Shown: in pieces, positions 17,052-25,335 of the stretch
Position numbering within the stretch: the first letter of the stretch is position 1
Layout: the number at the start of each line of letters is the position of its first letter
Position numbers and translations under genes: made by a program
The notes under the pieces: model-generated
The model's input: the letters and a program-made list of their open reading frames with translations, nothing else
What the model was told of the DNA's origin: nothing
Database searches by the model: none
Assembly: GCA_947504205.1 (NCBI GenBank)
Contig: CANNGL010000003.1
Span: 496,001 to 560,000 of the forward strand
DNA length: 64,000 bases
Direction of reading: 5' to 3'
Source of the DNA: an uncultured Litoreibacter sp.
GTDB taxonomy: Bacteria > Pseudomonadota > Alphaproteobacteria > Rhodobacterales > Rhodobacteraceae

Positions 17052-18278
17052 TCAGGCCGCTTCCGAAATCAAATGATCATGGATGCAGAGATGTCGATGG
17101 ACCGCCTGACCTATCGCAAATGCGAGGGGTACCGGCACAGCATTTCCAACTTGAACATACTGAGGCCCGATCTTGTTACCAGCAAATCTAAACGAGTCCG
17201 GGAAACCTTGTAGCCGGGCAGCTTCCCTTACAGAGATAGTCCTGTCCTCAATCGGATGAATGTAGGCGCCCCAATGCGGATCACATTTTGTTAGAATAGT
17301 TGAAGCAAATCCATCCTTATGAAGACGACCATAGCGCTTAGTGTGGTCGGTCAGTTTTGCACGACGCATTCCCGCCGGTAATAGTTCCCTCGGCACATCC
17401 CGCCAGTTGCCGCCCTGAGGGATATGAACAACACGAGCAAGATTAACCTCGGTTAAAACGTGGCCAATATGATTAAAAATTACTGGGGCTCCCTTCTGAG
17501 CCTCTCTCTGGAACGCTGACGTCGCGCGCTTCCAATCTCTGGGCCACTCTTGCAAACCCGACCCACCATCCAGAAGCGGCAGATCACCGATGGCTTGCCA
17601 AACGGTAACCGGCCTTTTTGTAGCACCATTCGGTCGGTTTTTGGGATAGCCAACATGTTTGAAACGTGGCGACCAATGTGTTGCCGAGGGAAGAAGTTCT
17701 GTTGATGGACCAATTCGGCTGGCGACTATAAATGCGCGGCGGCGAACCTGCGGTGTCCCAAATTGTTCGGCCGAGAGGACCTTTACGCAAGGTTCGGAAT
17801 AGCCAAGGTCCTTCAATCCGCTTGTAATTTCTTCGACTACTGAACCACCATCAATCGACAGAATGCCAGGAACGTTCTCCATAACAATCGTCTTTGGGCG
17901 CATGTCTTTAACGATAGAGAGATAATGTTCAAAAAGACGAGCCCTGTCGTCCACAGCGTTTCGCTTGTGATTGTTGTGGCTGAAGGACTGACAAGGTGGT
18001 CCTCCGATAAGGCAATCCAACTCACCCACACCCACGGATGCTTCGGACAGCATGTCTCGCACCGAAACTCCAGAGATCGGGCCTTCGAAAAACGACGTTT
18101 CTGGGAAGTTCAGACGAAAAGTTTCGGATGCCCCTGCGTCCATGTCGTTGCCGCTGGCAATGCACCAGCCCGCCTGACGGAACCCGACGGCGAGACCACC
18201 GGCACCAGCGAACAGGTCAACACACCGAAACCCTTCGGAAAGTTTTTTCCTTCTCTTGTGCAGAGTGACATCGGACAT
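17052..18278 (-). CDS. DNA (cytosine-5-)-methyltransferase
   Basis: The 408-residue enzyme has the C5-MTase motifs in order: I DLFAGAGGLAVGF (about 21-33), IV GGPPCQSFS with the catalytic Cys near 96, VI MENVPG near 133, VIII FGTPQVRRRAFIVA, and IX-X QGFPDSF and YVQVGNAVPVPLA. The region between VIII and IX is the target-recognition part, so the site cannot be read. It transfers methyl groups from S-adenosylmethionine to DNA cytosine. It points away from the ParB-SNF2-Vsr-HNH-GIY operon across a 423-base gap, and probably protects the cell from those nucleases or marks self DNA. Vsr presence also suggests a Dcm-like role. Confidence 0.93.
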   Translation of the reverse strand: MSDVTLHKRRKKLSEGFRCVDLFAGAGGLAVGFRQAGWCIASGNDMDAGASETFRLNFPETSFFEGPISGVSVRDMLSEASVGVGELDCLIGGPPCQSFSHNNHKRNAVDDRARLFEHYLSIVKDMRPKTIVMENVPGILSIDGGSVVEEITSGLKDLGYSEPCVKVLSAEQFGTPQVRRRAFIVASRIGPSTELLPSATHWSPRFKHVGYPKNRPNGATKRPVTVWQAIGDLPLLDGGSGLQEWPRDWKRATSAFQREAQKGAPVIFNHIGHVLTEVNLARVVHIPQGGNWRDVPRELLPAGMRRAKLTDHTKRYGRLHKDGFASTILTKCDPHWGAYIHPIEDRTISVREAARLQGFPDSFRFAGNKIGPQYVQVGNAVPVPLAFAIGQAVHRHLCIHDHLISEAA

Positions 18279-18355
18279 GCTCGATCTTCTTGGTTTGTCA
18301 ATATCTTTTGACGCAGGCGCGCACCGCTACAATATATCGATGCCTAAATCAATGA

Positions 18356-18390
18356 AACAAAAAAAGTGGGCGACCCAAAGCCGCCCACTT
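18356..18390 (-). terminator. Minus-strand intrinsic terminator in the divergent gap
   Basis: AAGTGGGCG (18364-18372) and CGCCCACTT (18382-18390) form a perfect 9-bp stem with a 9-base loop. On the minus strand it is followed by a T-run (A-tract 18358-18363 on plus). It lies upstream of the methyltransferase start, so it would end a minus-strand transcript begun within the gap rather than a known gene. Confidence 0.6.
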
Positions 18391-18482
18391 AGGGAATTTT
18401 CGTTGCAAATCGGATGTCTCAGTGGCATATGTTCCCAAGCTACTAGGCGGCAGCTGTGACATCTGACTGCTTGCCACTTCGG

Positions 18483-18515
18483 GGCCGGTCGCCGTCTGCG
18501 CAGACCGGCCTTTTT
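18483..18515 (+). terminator. Plus-strand intrinsic terminator in the divergent gap
   Basis: GGCCGGTC (18483-18490) and GACCGGCC (18503-18510) form an 8-bp stem, followed by TTTTT. It faces opposite to the hairpin at 18356-18390. No coding region precedes it on the plus strand, so it may end a short noncoding RNA or insulate the operon beginning at 18702. The rest of the 18279-18701 gap has no convincing gene. Confidence 0.6.
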
Positions 18516-18701
18516 CCGTTAGTCTCCCTGCAAACCACGTGGCTTTGGCGCAGGGCTAATCCAGTCTTCCCATCACATCTCCAATCTGGGCGCGGCTGCG
18601 CTCAAGCCGATTCGTATCTGAATCCGATCGTCAGATCAAGCTTGATGTTCGTGCTTGTGTTTGCTAGATGTTGCTCAGGCAAGTTATGCAAGGATCTTTC
18701 A

Positions 18702-19946
18702 ATGACTGAACAAGGCGGAAATCTCGAGAGCCTCCCGAGCGCAGACGCGCGAGTCCTCTACGAGAAAATTGGTAACAAAGAGTGGGAGCTCCGGGAGATG
18801 AGGCTCGACGTTCACGAAGACGTTGCGCTTTGGGCAGACAATCCCCGCTTGCAAACATCACTTATGGAGGGGTTCTCGTCAGAGCTGGAGCTTGAGGAAG
18901 CCCTTCGCGCTTCTCCGGGATACGACGGTCTGCGAAATTCAATCAAAGACATCGGCCAAATGCAGTCGATTTACGTTCAGCGCACAAACACCGGGAAGTA
19001 CTTGGTCTTAGAGGGCGCTACCCGGGTAACCATTCTTCGCGAGCTTGACCGAAAGATCACTACCGGCAAGAAGGAAGGTGAATTTCGGCACGTTCAGGCG
19101 AAAGTTCTTCCTCAGAATTTTAGCGAAAAGGATGTGGCGGTCCTTCTGGCCGGTATCCATGTCCGTGGGACTGGAGTGCGGGCTTGGGGCCGCTACATTG
19201 AGGCCAAGTTCATCTATGAGACAGTTGAGGGACGGCCTGGGCATCCTCCTCTGATGAACCAAGCAACGCTGGCAGAGAACATGGGCAAGACTGGCTCATG
19301 GGTTTCTCGATTAAAAGGTGCCTACGAATTTGCCCTGAAATTCATTGAGCATGTCGACGGAGAGCCGAACCCGCAAAAACTTGCGGCCGAAAAATTCAGC
19401 ACTCTGGAAGAGCTTAGCAAGGCACGAGTGATAGGTTCGCAACTGCGTGATTTTGACAATGAAGCATATGATGAGCTTCGCGAAGAAGTATTTGATATGG
19501 TTCAAAATGACGTTTTCAAAGAGTACCGTGATGCGCGCTTTTTGAAGGAGTTTCACGATGATCCTGACGCATGGGCGCAACTGAAATCTGGCGAGAAACA
19601 TGTGGCCAACAAATTGGCCCAACAGACCCAGGACAAAAGTAGTCACCCAAAAGCAAAAATCTCCGCCATGCCACAGTTGGTTCGGCGAGCAATTGACCGA
19701 GGTGAAGACGGATTTGATGACGACGATATCGCTAGCCTGCAACAGACTATCGATTTGATCGAAGACAAGGTTCACGACGGGGTTCACCCCTACCGCCTCG
19801 CACTTAAGAAGGCCACCAGGACGCTGAACAAGGCCAGCAGGGCCGATGTACTGGACCTTCACCCGTCGGAGATTCAGGAGTTTCGAGACGCCTACGAATA
19901 CTTTGATGGACTTGTAGGCCAGCATGCTCCACATGGAGGGTCTTGA
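18702..19946 (+). CDS. ParB-like N-terminal domain protein of the island defence operon
   Basis: The 414-residue protein has a ParB/Srx-like domain at about residues 35-130: ADNPRLQ, GYDGLRNSIKDIGQMQSIYV, and YLVLEGATRVTILREL, where EGATR replaces the GERR/GEGRR box, then a helical part that includes NQATLAENMGKTGSWVSRLK, like the ParB HTH. The C-terminal 200 residues are helical and unassigned. The ATG at 18702 has AAGGA upstream; longer in-frame readings from 18456 cross a terminator and look noncoding. Gene 1 of five; it overlaps the helicase gene. ParB-fold domains can bind DNA or NTP or act as nucleases. The role here is unknown; it is not a partition system, since no ParA is present. 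Confidence 0.8.
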   Translation: MTEQGGNLESLPSADARVLYEKIGNKEWELREMRLDVHEDVALWADNPRLQTSLMEGFSSELELEEALRASPGYDGLRNSIKDIGQMQSIYVQRTNTGKYLVLEGATRVTILRELDRKITTGKKEGEFRHVQAKVLPQNFSEKDVAVLLAGIHVRGTGVRAWGRYIEAKFIYETVEGRPGHPPLMNQATLAENMGKTGSWVSRLKGAYEFALKFIEHVDGEPNPQKLAAEKFSTLEELSKARVIGSQLRDFDNEAYDELREEVFDMVQNDVFKEYRDARFLKEFHDDPDAWAQLKSGEKHVANKLAQQTQDKSSHPKAKISAMPQLVRRAIDRGEDGFDDDDIASLQQTIDLIEDKVHDGVHPYRLALKKATRTLNKASRADVLDLHPSEIQEFRDAYEYFDGLVGQHAPHGGS

Positions 19947-21348
19947 ATTGGGTTTCGAGCTTCTCAACCATCAAGCGGAGGGCGTGGAATTTCTAACCGA
20001 ACGAGGGGCGGGGCTACTAGCTTTTGAGCAAGGTCTGGGCAAAACCTTTGTAGCGATAGAGGCCTTCAACCGGCTACTGGCCGCAGGTCACGCAAAAAAG
20101 TTGCTTGTGATCTGTCCGAACTCACTCAAGCGCAACTGGTTGGCGGAGTTCGAAAAATTCGCCCCTGAGATTTCAGTCGATGTCGCTGAAGGAACCCCAA
20201 GGCGGCGGCGAGCGACCTTTCGTGAGTCTTCGGCCGCAGTAATAATTACGAGCTATGAAACAGCCCGCTCCGAAACAACTTCCCTGCTCGCTCTGGCTCA
20301 ACGCCAACGAACGGCTTTAGTACTTGACGAGTCCCACGCCACAAAGAACTGGAAATCGCAAACTTCAGCTGCTGCGCGCGCTGTTGCACCACACTGCCAT
20401 TTCCGATGGTTACTTTCCGGGACGCCAGTAACGAACACGGCAACCGACCTCTTTACCCAAGTGGAAATCATCGAGCCTGGGCAAGGATCGCTCGGATCAC
20501 TTGAGGCATTTAAGGCGCGGCTAGAGGATGATCCCACCGCCTCATTTGCTCAGCCTGTAATAGACCGGCTGGTCCTGCGTCGTACCAAGGAACAATGTCT
20601 CGATCTCCCTGATAAATCCTTTGTCGATGTCCGTGTGGAACTCCCTGCTTGGCAACGCCGCCTTTACGATGAAATGCGGGATGAGATGGTGTGCGAGCTC
20701 GAGGCCCTGAGTGGGGAGCAGTACCGCGCCTATGCGACGACTGCTCTCGCGAAGCTTACCCGCCTTGTGCAACTGGCCTGCAATCCGTCACTTATCTTTC
20801 CTGATGCAAAGGGGTCACCTGCGAAATTCGACTCGTTAGACGGGATAATCGAAGATATCCTTTCGGTGCCTAACCGCAAGGTCATCCTGTGGTCGAACTA
20901 CATTAGAACGATCGAAACTCTTCTGGACAGGATACCCGGCTCAGTCGCCATCTACGGCGGTACACCGACGGCTAAACGCCAAGAAATCGCGGCGAGTTTC
21001 CAGAACGACCCAGATGTCCGTGTTCTAATCGCTAACCCAGCCGCAGCAGGAACGGGCTTCACCCTCACGGCCGCCAGCTATACGATCTATGAGTCCCTTT
21101 CCTGGAGGTACGATCACTATGCGCAAAGTCAGGATCGGAACCATCGCATCGGTCAGACTGAACCTGTTACTTATCTTCGGTTGATTGCCGCAGACACGAT
21201 TGAAGAAGCAATTATCTCGGCGTTGGAGAGGAAGTCAGCGCTAGCCCGCAGCCTTCTCGGAGATGAAGGGGCGGGAGATGCAGTTTCCCAGCTTACACAA
21301 GATCAGATGTGTGAACTCCTGCGGTCGAACCGGCTTCCAGAGGTATAG
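19924..21348 (+). CDS. SNF2-family DEAD/DEAH-box helicase/translocase
   Basis: The 474-residue protein is a compact two-lobe SF2 ATPase of the Swi2/Snf2 kind: Q-like NHQAEGVEFL, Walker A FEQGLGKT near 34-41, ITSYET, DESHATKNW near 135, LLSGTPVTN near 164, then the second lobe with VILWSNY, ANPAAAGTGFTL and QSQDRNHRIGQ (motif VI). Such enzymes move along double-stranded DNA rather than unwind it. No nuclease domain is fused. The ATG at 19924 overlaps the ParB-like gene by 23 bases; a TTG at 19948 with GGAGGG seven bases upstream is an equally good start. It probably powers DNA scanning for the nucleases encoded next. Confidence 0.9.
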   Translation: MLHMEGLELGFELLNHQAEGVEFLTERGAGLLAFEQGLGKTFVAIEAFNRLLAAGHAKKLLVICPNSLKRNWLAEFEKFAPEISVDVAEGTPRRRRATFRESSAAVIITSYETARSETTSLLALAQRQRTALVLDESHATKNWKSQTSAAARAVAPHCHFRWLLSGTPVTNTATDLFTQVEIIEPGQGSLGSLEAFKARLEDDPTASFAQPVIDRLVLRRTKEQCLDLPDKSFVDVRVELPAWQRRLYDEMRDEMVCELEALSGEQYRAYATTALAKLTRLVQLACNPSLIFPDAKGSPAKFDSLDGIIEDILSVPNRKVILWSNYIRTIETLLDRIPGSVAIYGGTPTAKRQEIAASFQNDPDVRVLIANPAAAGTGFTLTAASYTIYESLSWRYDHYAQSQDRNHRIGQTEPVTYLRLIAADTIEEAIISALERKSALARSLLGDEGAGDAVSQLTQDQMCELLRSNRLPEV

Positions 21349-21350
21349 TG

Positions 21351-21782
21351 ATGGCGGACAGGATCAGCCCGGAGCAAAGGTCGAGCAACATGTCTCGCAT
21401 CAAGGGGCGGGATACTAAGCCGGAGATTCGGCTGCGTTCGGCGTTGCACCGGGAAGGTTTACGCTATCGGGTTTGCCGAAACGACCTGCCTGGGCGACCA
21501 GACATAGTGTTTCCCCAGCAGAAACTGGCGATTCAGGTCCGAGGGTGCTTTTGGCATCAACACAGCGGCTGCAAGGCGGGGCGCATTCCAAGCTCAAATC
21601 TGGACTATTGGAAGCCAAAGCTTGAGGCGAATGTAGAGCGTGACGCCCAAAAGGACGAGGCCCTCCGTGCATTAGGTTGGCGGGTTATTGTCTTCTGGGA
21701 GTGTGAGCTAAAGACAGATCAAGGTCTCAGTGAAGCCCTGAATTTTATTGTGCGAGAAAAGAAGAAATTATCGAAGGAGTAA
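21351..21782 (+). CDS. vsr: Very-short-patch-repair (Vsr)-type endonuclease
   Basis: The 143-residue protein follows Vsr closely: RSSNMSRIKGRDTKPEIRLR at the N-terminus, LPGRPDIVFP (catalytic Asp), GCFWHQHSGC (metal/active-site His), NVERDAQKDEAL and GWRVIVFWECEL. Classical Vsr nicks next to T:G mismatches left by deamination of 5-methylcytosine, which fits the cytosine methyltransferase nearby. Here, however, the gene lies inside a helicase/nuclease operon rather than beside the methyltransferase, so it may act as a restriction nuclease. ATG at 21351 is preferred over the GTG at 21348 that overlaps the helicase stop. Confidence 0.92.
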   Translation: MADRISPEQRSSNMSRIKGRDTKPEIRLRSALHREGLRYRVCRNDLPGRPDIVFPQQKLAIQVRGCFWHQHSGCKAGRIPSSNLDYWKPKLEANVERDAQKDEALRALGWRVIVFWECELKTDQGLSEALNFIVREKKKLSKE

Positions 21783-21784
21783 TC

Positions 21785-22489
21785 ATGGATCAGATTTCAA
21801 ATTTCGGAGATCAAAGGCAGCAGGGTTACTGCGCACACTGCGGTGGCACAACCGAAACCCGCGATCACGCTCCATCGAAGATACTTCTGGATAAACCCTA
21901 TCCGACAAGTTTGCCGGTCTTGCCCGCCTGCCCCACATGTAACGAAGGGTTCTCCGCCGACGAGGAGTATTTGGCCTGCTTCGTTGAATGTGTCCTTCAT
22001 GGGTCAACCGACCCGGTCAAGTTGTCCCGCCAAAAAGTGAGCCGCATACTGGCGGAAAGTCAGGCTCTACGCGCGCGTATCGAACGTTCCAAGAAGCAGT
22101 CTCCAAATCTCGGCGGTGGCGAAGTCATTGTTTGGCAACCGGAAGAAGGTCGAGTCCGAAATGTGATCTTGAAGCTCGCTAGGTGTCATGCAGCATTCGA
22201 GTTAAACGAACCTCAAATTCGCGACCCAGATCACTACATGGTTACACCGTTGGAGAGTCTTTCCCGTGAACAGCGAGAACATTTTGAAACAGCGCCCGAT
22301 ACGGGTGTTTGGCCGGAGGTCGGTAGCCGGGCAATGCAGCGAATGATCGTTGGGGGTCAGCCGTATTCTGATGGTTGGCTTGAAGTCCAAGAAGGACGTT
22401 ACAGGTACATGGCAGTTGGTGCCGGAAGCGTGATGGTTCGAGGCGTTCTGAGCGAGTACCTTGCATTCGAGGTCATTTGGGACACATGA
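21785..22489 (+). CDS. HNH-type endonuclease-like protein of the island operon
   Basis: The first 60 residues hold a zinc-HNH-like pattern: YCAHCGGTTETRDHAPSKIL (CxxC then DH) and LPACPTCNEGFSADEEYL (CxxC then N and E). This matches the HNH family in which DHxPS replaces DHxxP. The remaining 170 residues, ending in LAFEVIWDT, are unassigned and may recognise DNA or a partner. An AAGGAG site lies six bases before the ATG, and the gene begins 2 bases after vsr. The 3' end overlaps the next gene by 4 bases. Confidence 0.78.
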   Translation: MDQISNFGDQRQQGYCAHCGGTTETRDHAPSKILLDKPYPTSLPVLPACPTCNEGFSADEEYLACFVECVLHGSTDPVKLSRQKVSRILAESQALRARIERSKKQSPNLGGGEVIVWQPEEGRVRNVILKLARCHAAFELNEPQIRDPDHYMVTPLESLSREQREHFETAPDTGVWPEVGSRAMQRMIVGGQPYSDGWLEVQEGRYRYMAVGAGSVMVRGVLSEYLAFEVIWDT

Positions 22490-23337
22490 GGATTTTCATT
22501 ACCCGCGTTTGGGGCTTCGACCCTGAACGCTGGCCAGTCATTACGTTCAGTTTGGAAGGAAATCGGGACAGGCTCCTAAAGGAATCCTCTCCGGGCGACC
22601 GTATCGCGTTCGTGGGCACACTCCGCGAACCGACACCCGAGCCAATGCGTGGCAAGTTGTTGGGCATGGCTGAGATTGGCCGAATTCCTGTGGAAACGGT
22701 AGATGTCATCGGAGACGATGTTCGCGGTTTGCACGACTACGACGAAGAAGGTCAGTTTCGTTGGCCAAAGGCCATTCCAATGGTCCGGGCCTGGCGTTTC
22801 ACGCCGCCTCCAATGCTCCTCGACGTACTAGAAGAACAATTGCCCTATCACGCCACATCTCAGGCAGTTACTCTTTCTCGAGTTGACGCAGAAGCAGTCC
22901 TGAAGCTGGACACGACACCGGCGGCGCTGCCTGAATTGGATTCCTTAGCGAACGCGAAACTACTCGATCAGGCGTTGGCGGCGGGAAAGCCGACGACTGG
23001 TCCTAAGCCCAGTTCATGGACAGGGGAAGCAAGCCGGGACGTGGACAGAGATGCGTTTACTTATGCCTTTCGTTTCGGTTATTCGGATGTCTGGAAAATC
23101 GGTCACGCCGTTGATGTCAATGATCGACTTAAGCAGGTGAACTGCCACATCCCGACCGAGGTCATACCCGAGAAATGGAATGCCCAGTTCCGGCAGCGCT
23201 GGAATAGCGAAACTGATGCCTACGAAATGGAGCAAAGGGTTCTCAAAACCCTCGAGGATTATCGTACGGAGGGCGAACGGGTCAGGTGCTCAGAGGAAGC
23301 ACTTTGGTCAGCTTGGCTGAAAGGAATCGGTGCCTGA
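22486..23337 (+). CDS. Two-domain protein: PUA/EVE-like N-terminus and GIY-YIG-like C-terminus
   Basis: The 283-residue protein starts at the ATG overlapping the HNH stop (ATGA). Residues 1-75 (MRIFITRVWGF, then PGDRIAFVGTLREP) resemble PUA/EVE-type modules, some of which read modified bases. About 60 residues after 185 look like a T5orf172-type GIY-YIG nuclease: FTYAFRFGYSDVWKIGHAVDV, given here as TYAFRFGYSDVWKIG, then DRLKQVN and a distal Glu in YEMEQRVL. The link between is helical. Last gene of the operon. Both domain assignments rest on short motifs; the EVE-like reading is the weaker one. Confidence 0.65.
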   Translation: MRIFITRVWGFDPERWPVITFSLEGNRDRLLKESSPGDRIAFVGTLREPTPEPMRGKLLGMAEIGRIPVETVDVIGDDVRGLHDYDEEGQFRWPKAIPMVRAWRFTPPPMLLDVLEEQLPYHATSQAVTLSRVDAEAVLKLDTTPAALPELDSLANAKLLDQALAAGKPTTGPKPSSWTGEASRDVDRDAFTYAFRFGYSDVWKIGHAVDVNDRLKQVNCHIPTEVIPEKWNAQFRQRWNSETDAYEMEQRVLKTLEDYRTEGERVRCSEEALWSAWLKGIGA

Positions 23338-23543
23338 TCTTCTGTATGTAGAGTTCCTTCCTGCTGACTATCCGAAACTGGCTTTTGCCCTCGGACCGTT
23401 GACGCTATCGTGCTTTGTCAACATATAACCGGACAGACTTTCATTCTGTCGCACACCGCCTCCCTTCCTTTCATAACATGATGAAAAGTCGAGCTTTTTC
23501 TCGAAATGTGCCTATAATGGAGCGTGGCCAGAAGGAGGTCACG

Positions 23544-24707
23544 ATGCCAAGTCTACGTTTTACCCGCCGCACGATTGATGAAATCCCCTTTGCCCAGAAG
23601 GGGCAAGTTCTGTACCGGGACACGATGCTCCCCGGCTTTGGCCTGCGTGTCGGTGCGCAATCCAAGGTTTTCTTTGCCGAAGGACAGGTGAACCGCCGCA
23701 CGCGGCGCGTCACGATTGGCCGCGCTGACATCTTTGCGCCCGAGATTGCCCGCAAGAAGGCCCTGACGATCTTGGGTGACATGGCCGATGGGCACGACCC
23801 CAACGCCGAAAAGCGCCAAGAAGCTGCCGAGCAAGTAACGCTGGAATTGGCGCTGAAACGCTTCCTTGAAGTCCGCAGCTTGTCGGCGCACACGATCAGC
23901 CACTACCAACGCACCGAGCGCCTGTACCTCAAGACATGGCGCAGGAAACCGCTGAATGAGATCACTCGTCAAATGGTGCTGAAAAAGCATCAGGACATTG
24001 GTAAGAAGCACGGGGAGACCACGGCCAACAACGTGATGCGGCATTTCCGGTCGATCCACAATTTCGTTGCGGCCACCCAGGACGACTTCCCCCCGAACCC
24101 GGTCCAAATCCTGACGCAGGCGCGGGCTTGGTATAAGGAACGGCGGCGTCAGACGGTGATTACCGCGCTGGACCTGCCCGCATGGTGGGAAGCTGTGATG
24201 GCGGAGCCGGAGTATTCGCGCGACTTCCTGCTGACCGGGCTGTTCACGGGAATGCGCCGGGGCGAACTGACCACGCTTTGCTGGAAAAATGTGGACCTGA
24301 AAAGCAAGGTGCTGCACCTGCCCACCACGAAGAACGGCGACCCGCTGCACCTCCCGCTGTCCGAATTTCTGGCCAACCTGCTGAGCGAGCGCTGGGCGCG
24401 CAACAACGGCTCCCCTTGGGTGTTCCCTGGACCGGGTCGTACCGGTCATCTGGTCGAAACCAAGAAGTTCCTGCTCCGCGTATCGGCTGGGTCTGGTGTC
24501 AGCTTCACCCTGCACAACCTGCGGCGCACCTTCATCACCATCGCCGAGAGCCTCGACGTGCCTTACTACGCACTCAAACGCCTGCTAAATCACCGCACCA
24601 ATGGGGATGTGACTGGCGGCTATATCGTGGTGAATGCCGAACGCCTGCGGGAACCGGTCGAACTGGTGGCCAAGCGCATCCTGGAACTGAAAGAGCCGCG
24701 CGACTGA
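23544..24707 (+). CDS. int: Tyrosine recombinase (integrase) of the element
   Basis: The 387-residue P4-type integrase has an N-terminal arm-binding domain (YRDTMLPGFGLRVGAQSKVF in part, TIGRADIFAPEIARKKA), a core-binding SAM-like domain near 95-185, and a catalytic domain with R238 in TGMRRGEL, K263 in TTKNGD, H324 and R327 in HNLRRTF, H350 in NHR and Y360 in GGYIV. All catalytic residues are intact. ATG at 23544 follows AAGGAGG; a longer frame from 23415 lacks a ribosome binding site. It should catalyse integration into tRNA-Thr at TTACGAAT. It sits in the middle of the element, unusual since satellite integrases are normally beside an att site. Confidence 0.93.
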   Translation: MPSLRFTRRTIDEIPFAQKGQVLYRDTMLPGFGLRVGAQSKVFFAEGQVNRRTRRVTIGRADIFAPEIARKKALTILGDMADGHDPNAEKRQEAAEQVTLELALKRFLEVRSLSAHTISHYQRTERLYLKTWRRKPLNEITRQMVLKKHQDIGKKHGETTANNVMRHFRSIHNFVAATQDDFPPNPVQILTQARAWYKERRRQTVITALDLPAWWEAVMAEPEYSRDFLLTGLFTGMRRGELTTLCWKNVDLKSKVLHLPTTKNGDPLHLPLSEFLANLLSERWARNNGSPWVFPGPGRTGHLVETKKFLLRVSAGSGVSFTLHNLRRTFITIAESLDVPYYALKRLLNHRTNGDVTGGYIVVNAERLREPVELVAKRILELKEPRD

Positions 24708-25128
24708 TCCTGAGGTGACCCCACCCCATCGACGGCTCTTAGGGTGAGAGCTTGCCACCGACTACCGGTTCAGATCGAATCCACGAGTCCGGTTCGCTGT
24801 AAGACGATAGCGCCTAAGTGTTTAACCACTGATCTTCGAGCTGTTGCCTCGCGCGCGCGTTTGACCGCGTTTGATTGTTCTAGACGGGCTTGCACGAGCT
24901 AACTATGCGATTGAAAACGGCAGGGAATCTTATATAACACAATTGCCTTCAAGAAATATGCCCCAAGCGCGTCGACGACAAACGCAGGGCCGGTGAAAGG
25001 CCGGTAGTAGGACGGTGGGATCAGTTAACGTGTGGTGATCCCTTAAAGGAACGGAAACCCCGCGCCGTAGTCTTCATGCAAACATCCCGCTGTCTCTGCA
25101 GCTGGAATGTTTCAGCTTGGAGATTACT
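24708..25128. other. Noncoding stretch between integrase and AlpA-like gene
   Basis: No credible gene on either strand. It contains an AT-rich region near 24930-24960 (TTATATAAC) that could be a promoter, a small stem GGCCGG-type repeat near 24990, and an imperfect inverted repeat at 25080-25112 just before the AlpA-like gene. Confidence 0.55.
25080..25112. promoter_or_regulatory. Imperfect inverted repeat upstream of the AlpA-like gene
   Basis: AAACATCCCGCTG (25080-25092) faces CAGCTGGAATGTTT (25099-25112), leaving a 6-base loop; one base bulges. It lies 17 bases before the AlpA-like start and overlaps its leader. It may be an operator for the element's XRE or AlpA regulator, or an RNA hairpin. 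Confidence 0.35.
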
Positions 25129-25335
25129 ATGGCTGAATCCAAAAAACTCGACCTGCTGACTACTGAACAGGTCGCCGAATACACTCATATGAGCGCGTCT
25201 TTCTTTGAGAAACGCCGTGCCCACAAAAAGAGCCCTGCCTATCTGAAAATCGGTGCGCGCGTATTCTATCGCCGCGCCGTTATTGACGCATGGCTGGAAG
25301 CTCGCAGCTGTGAGGTATTCACTCATGGCGCATAA
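25129..25335 (+). CDS. AlpA/excisionase-like helix-turn-helix protein
   Basis: The 68-residue protein (start MAESKKLDLLTTEQVAEY) is almost only a MerR/AlpA-type winged HTH: LLTTEQVAEYTHMSASFFEK, SPAYLKIGARVFYRRAVID and AWLEAR. This is the usual small DNA-binding protein of P4-like satellites, PICIs and integrative elements, acting as excisionase or as activator of int or replication genes. GGAG lies 8 bases before the ATG. The gene overlaps the primase/helicase gene by 11 bases, so the two are coupled. Confidence 0.85.
   Translation: MAESKKLDLLTTEQVAEYTHMSASFFEKRRAHKKSPAYLKIGARVFYRRAVIDAWLEARSCEVFTHGA

Noticed and set aside
18456-18701. Extended N-terminus of the ParB-like protein
   Set aside because: The extra frame crosses an intrinsic terminator and lacks a ribosome binding site, whereas the ATG at 18702 has one.
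18702-19946. Plasmid partition protein ParB
   Set aside because: There is no ParA gene and no parS-like repeat; only the N-terminal fold and an HTH-like region resemble ParB.
18702-21348. DISARM assignment for the methyltransferase/SNF2 pair
   Set aside because: No drmA, drmB or phospholipase-like gene is present, and the helicase is a compact SNF2 type.
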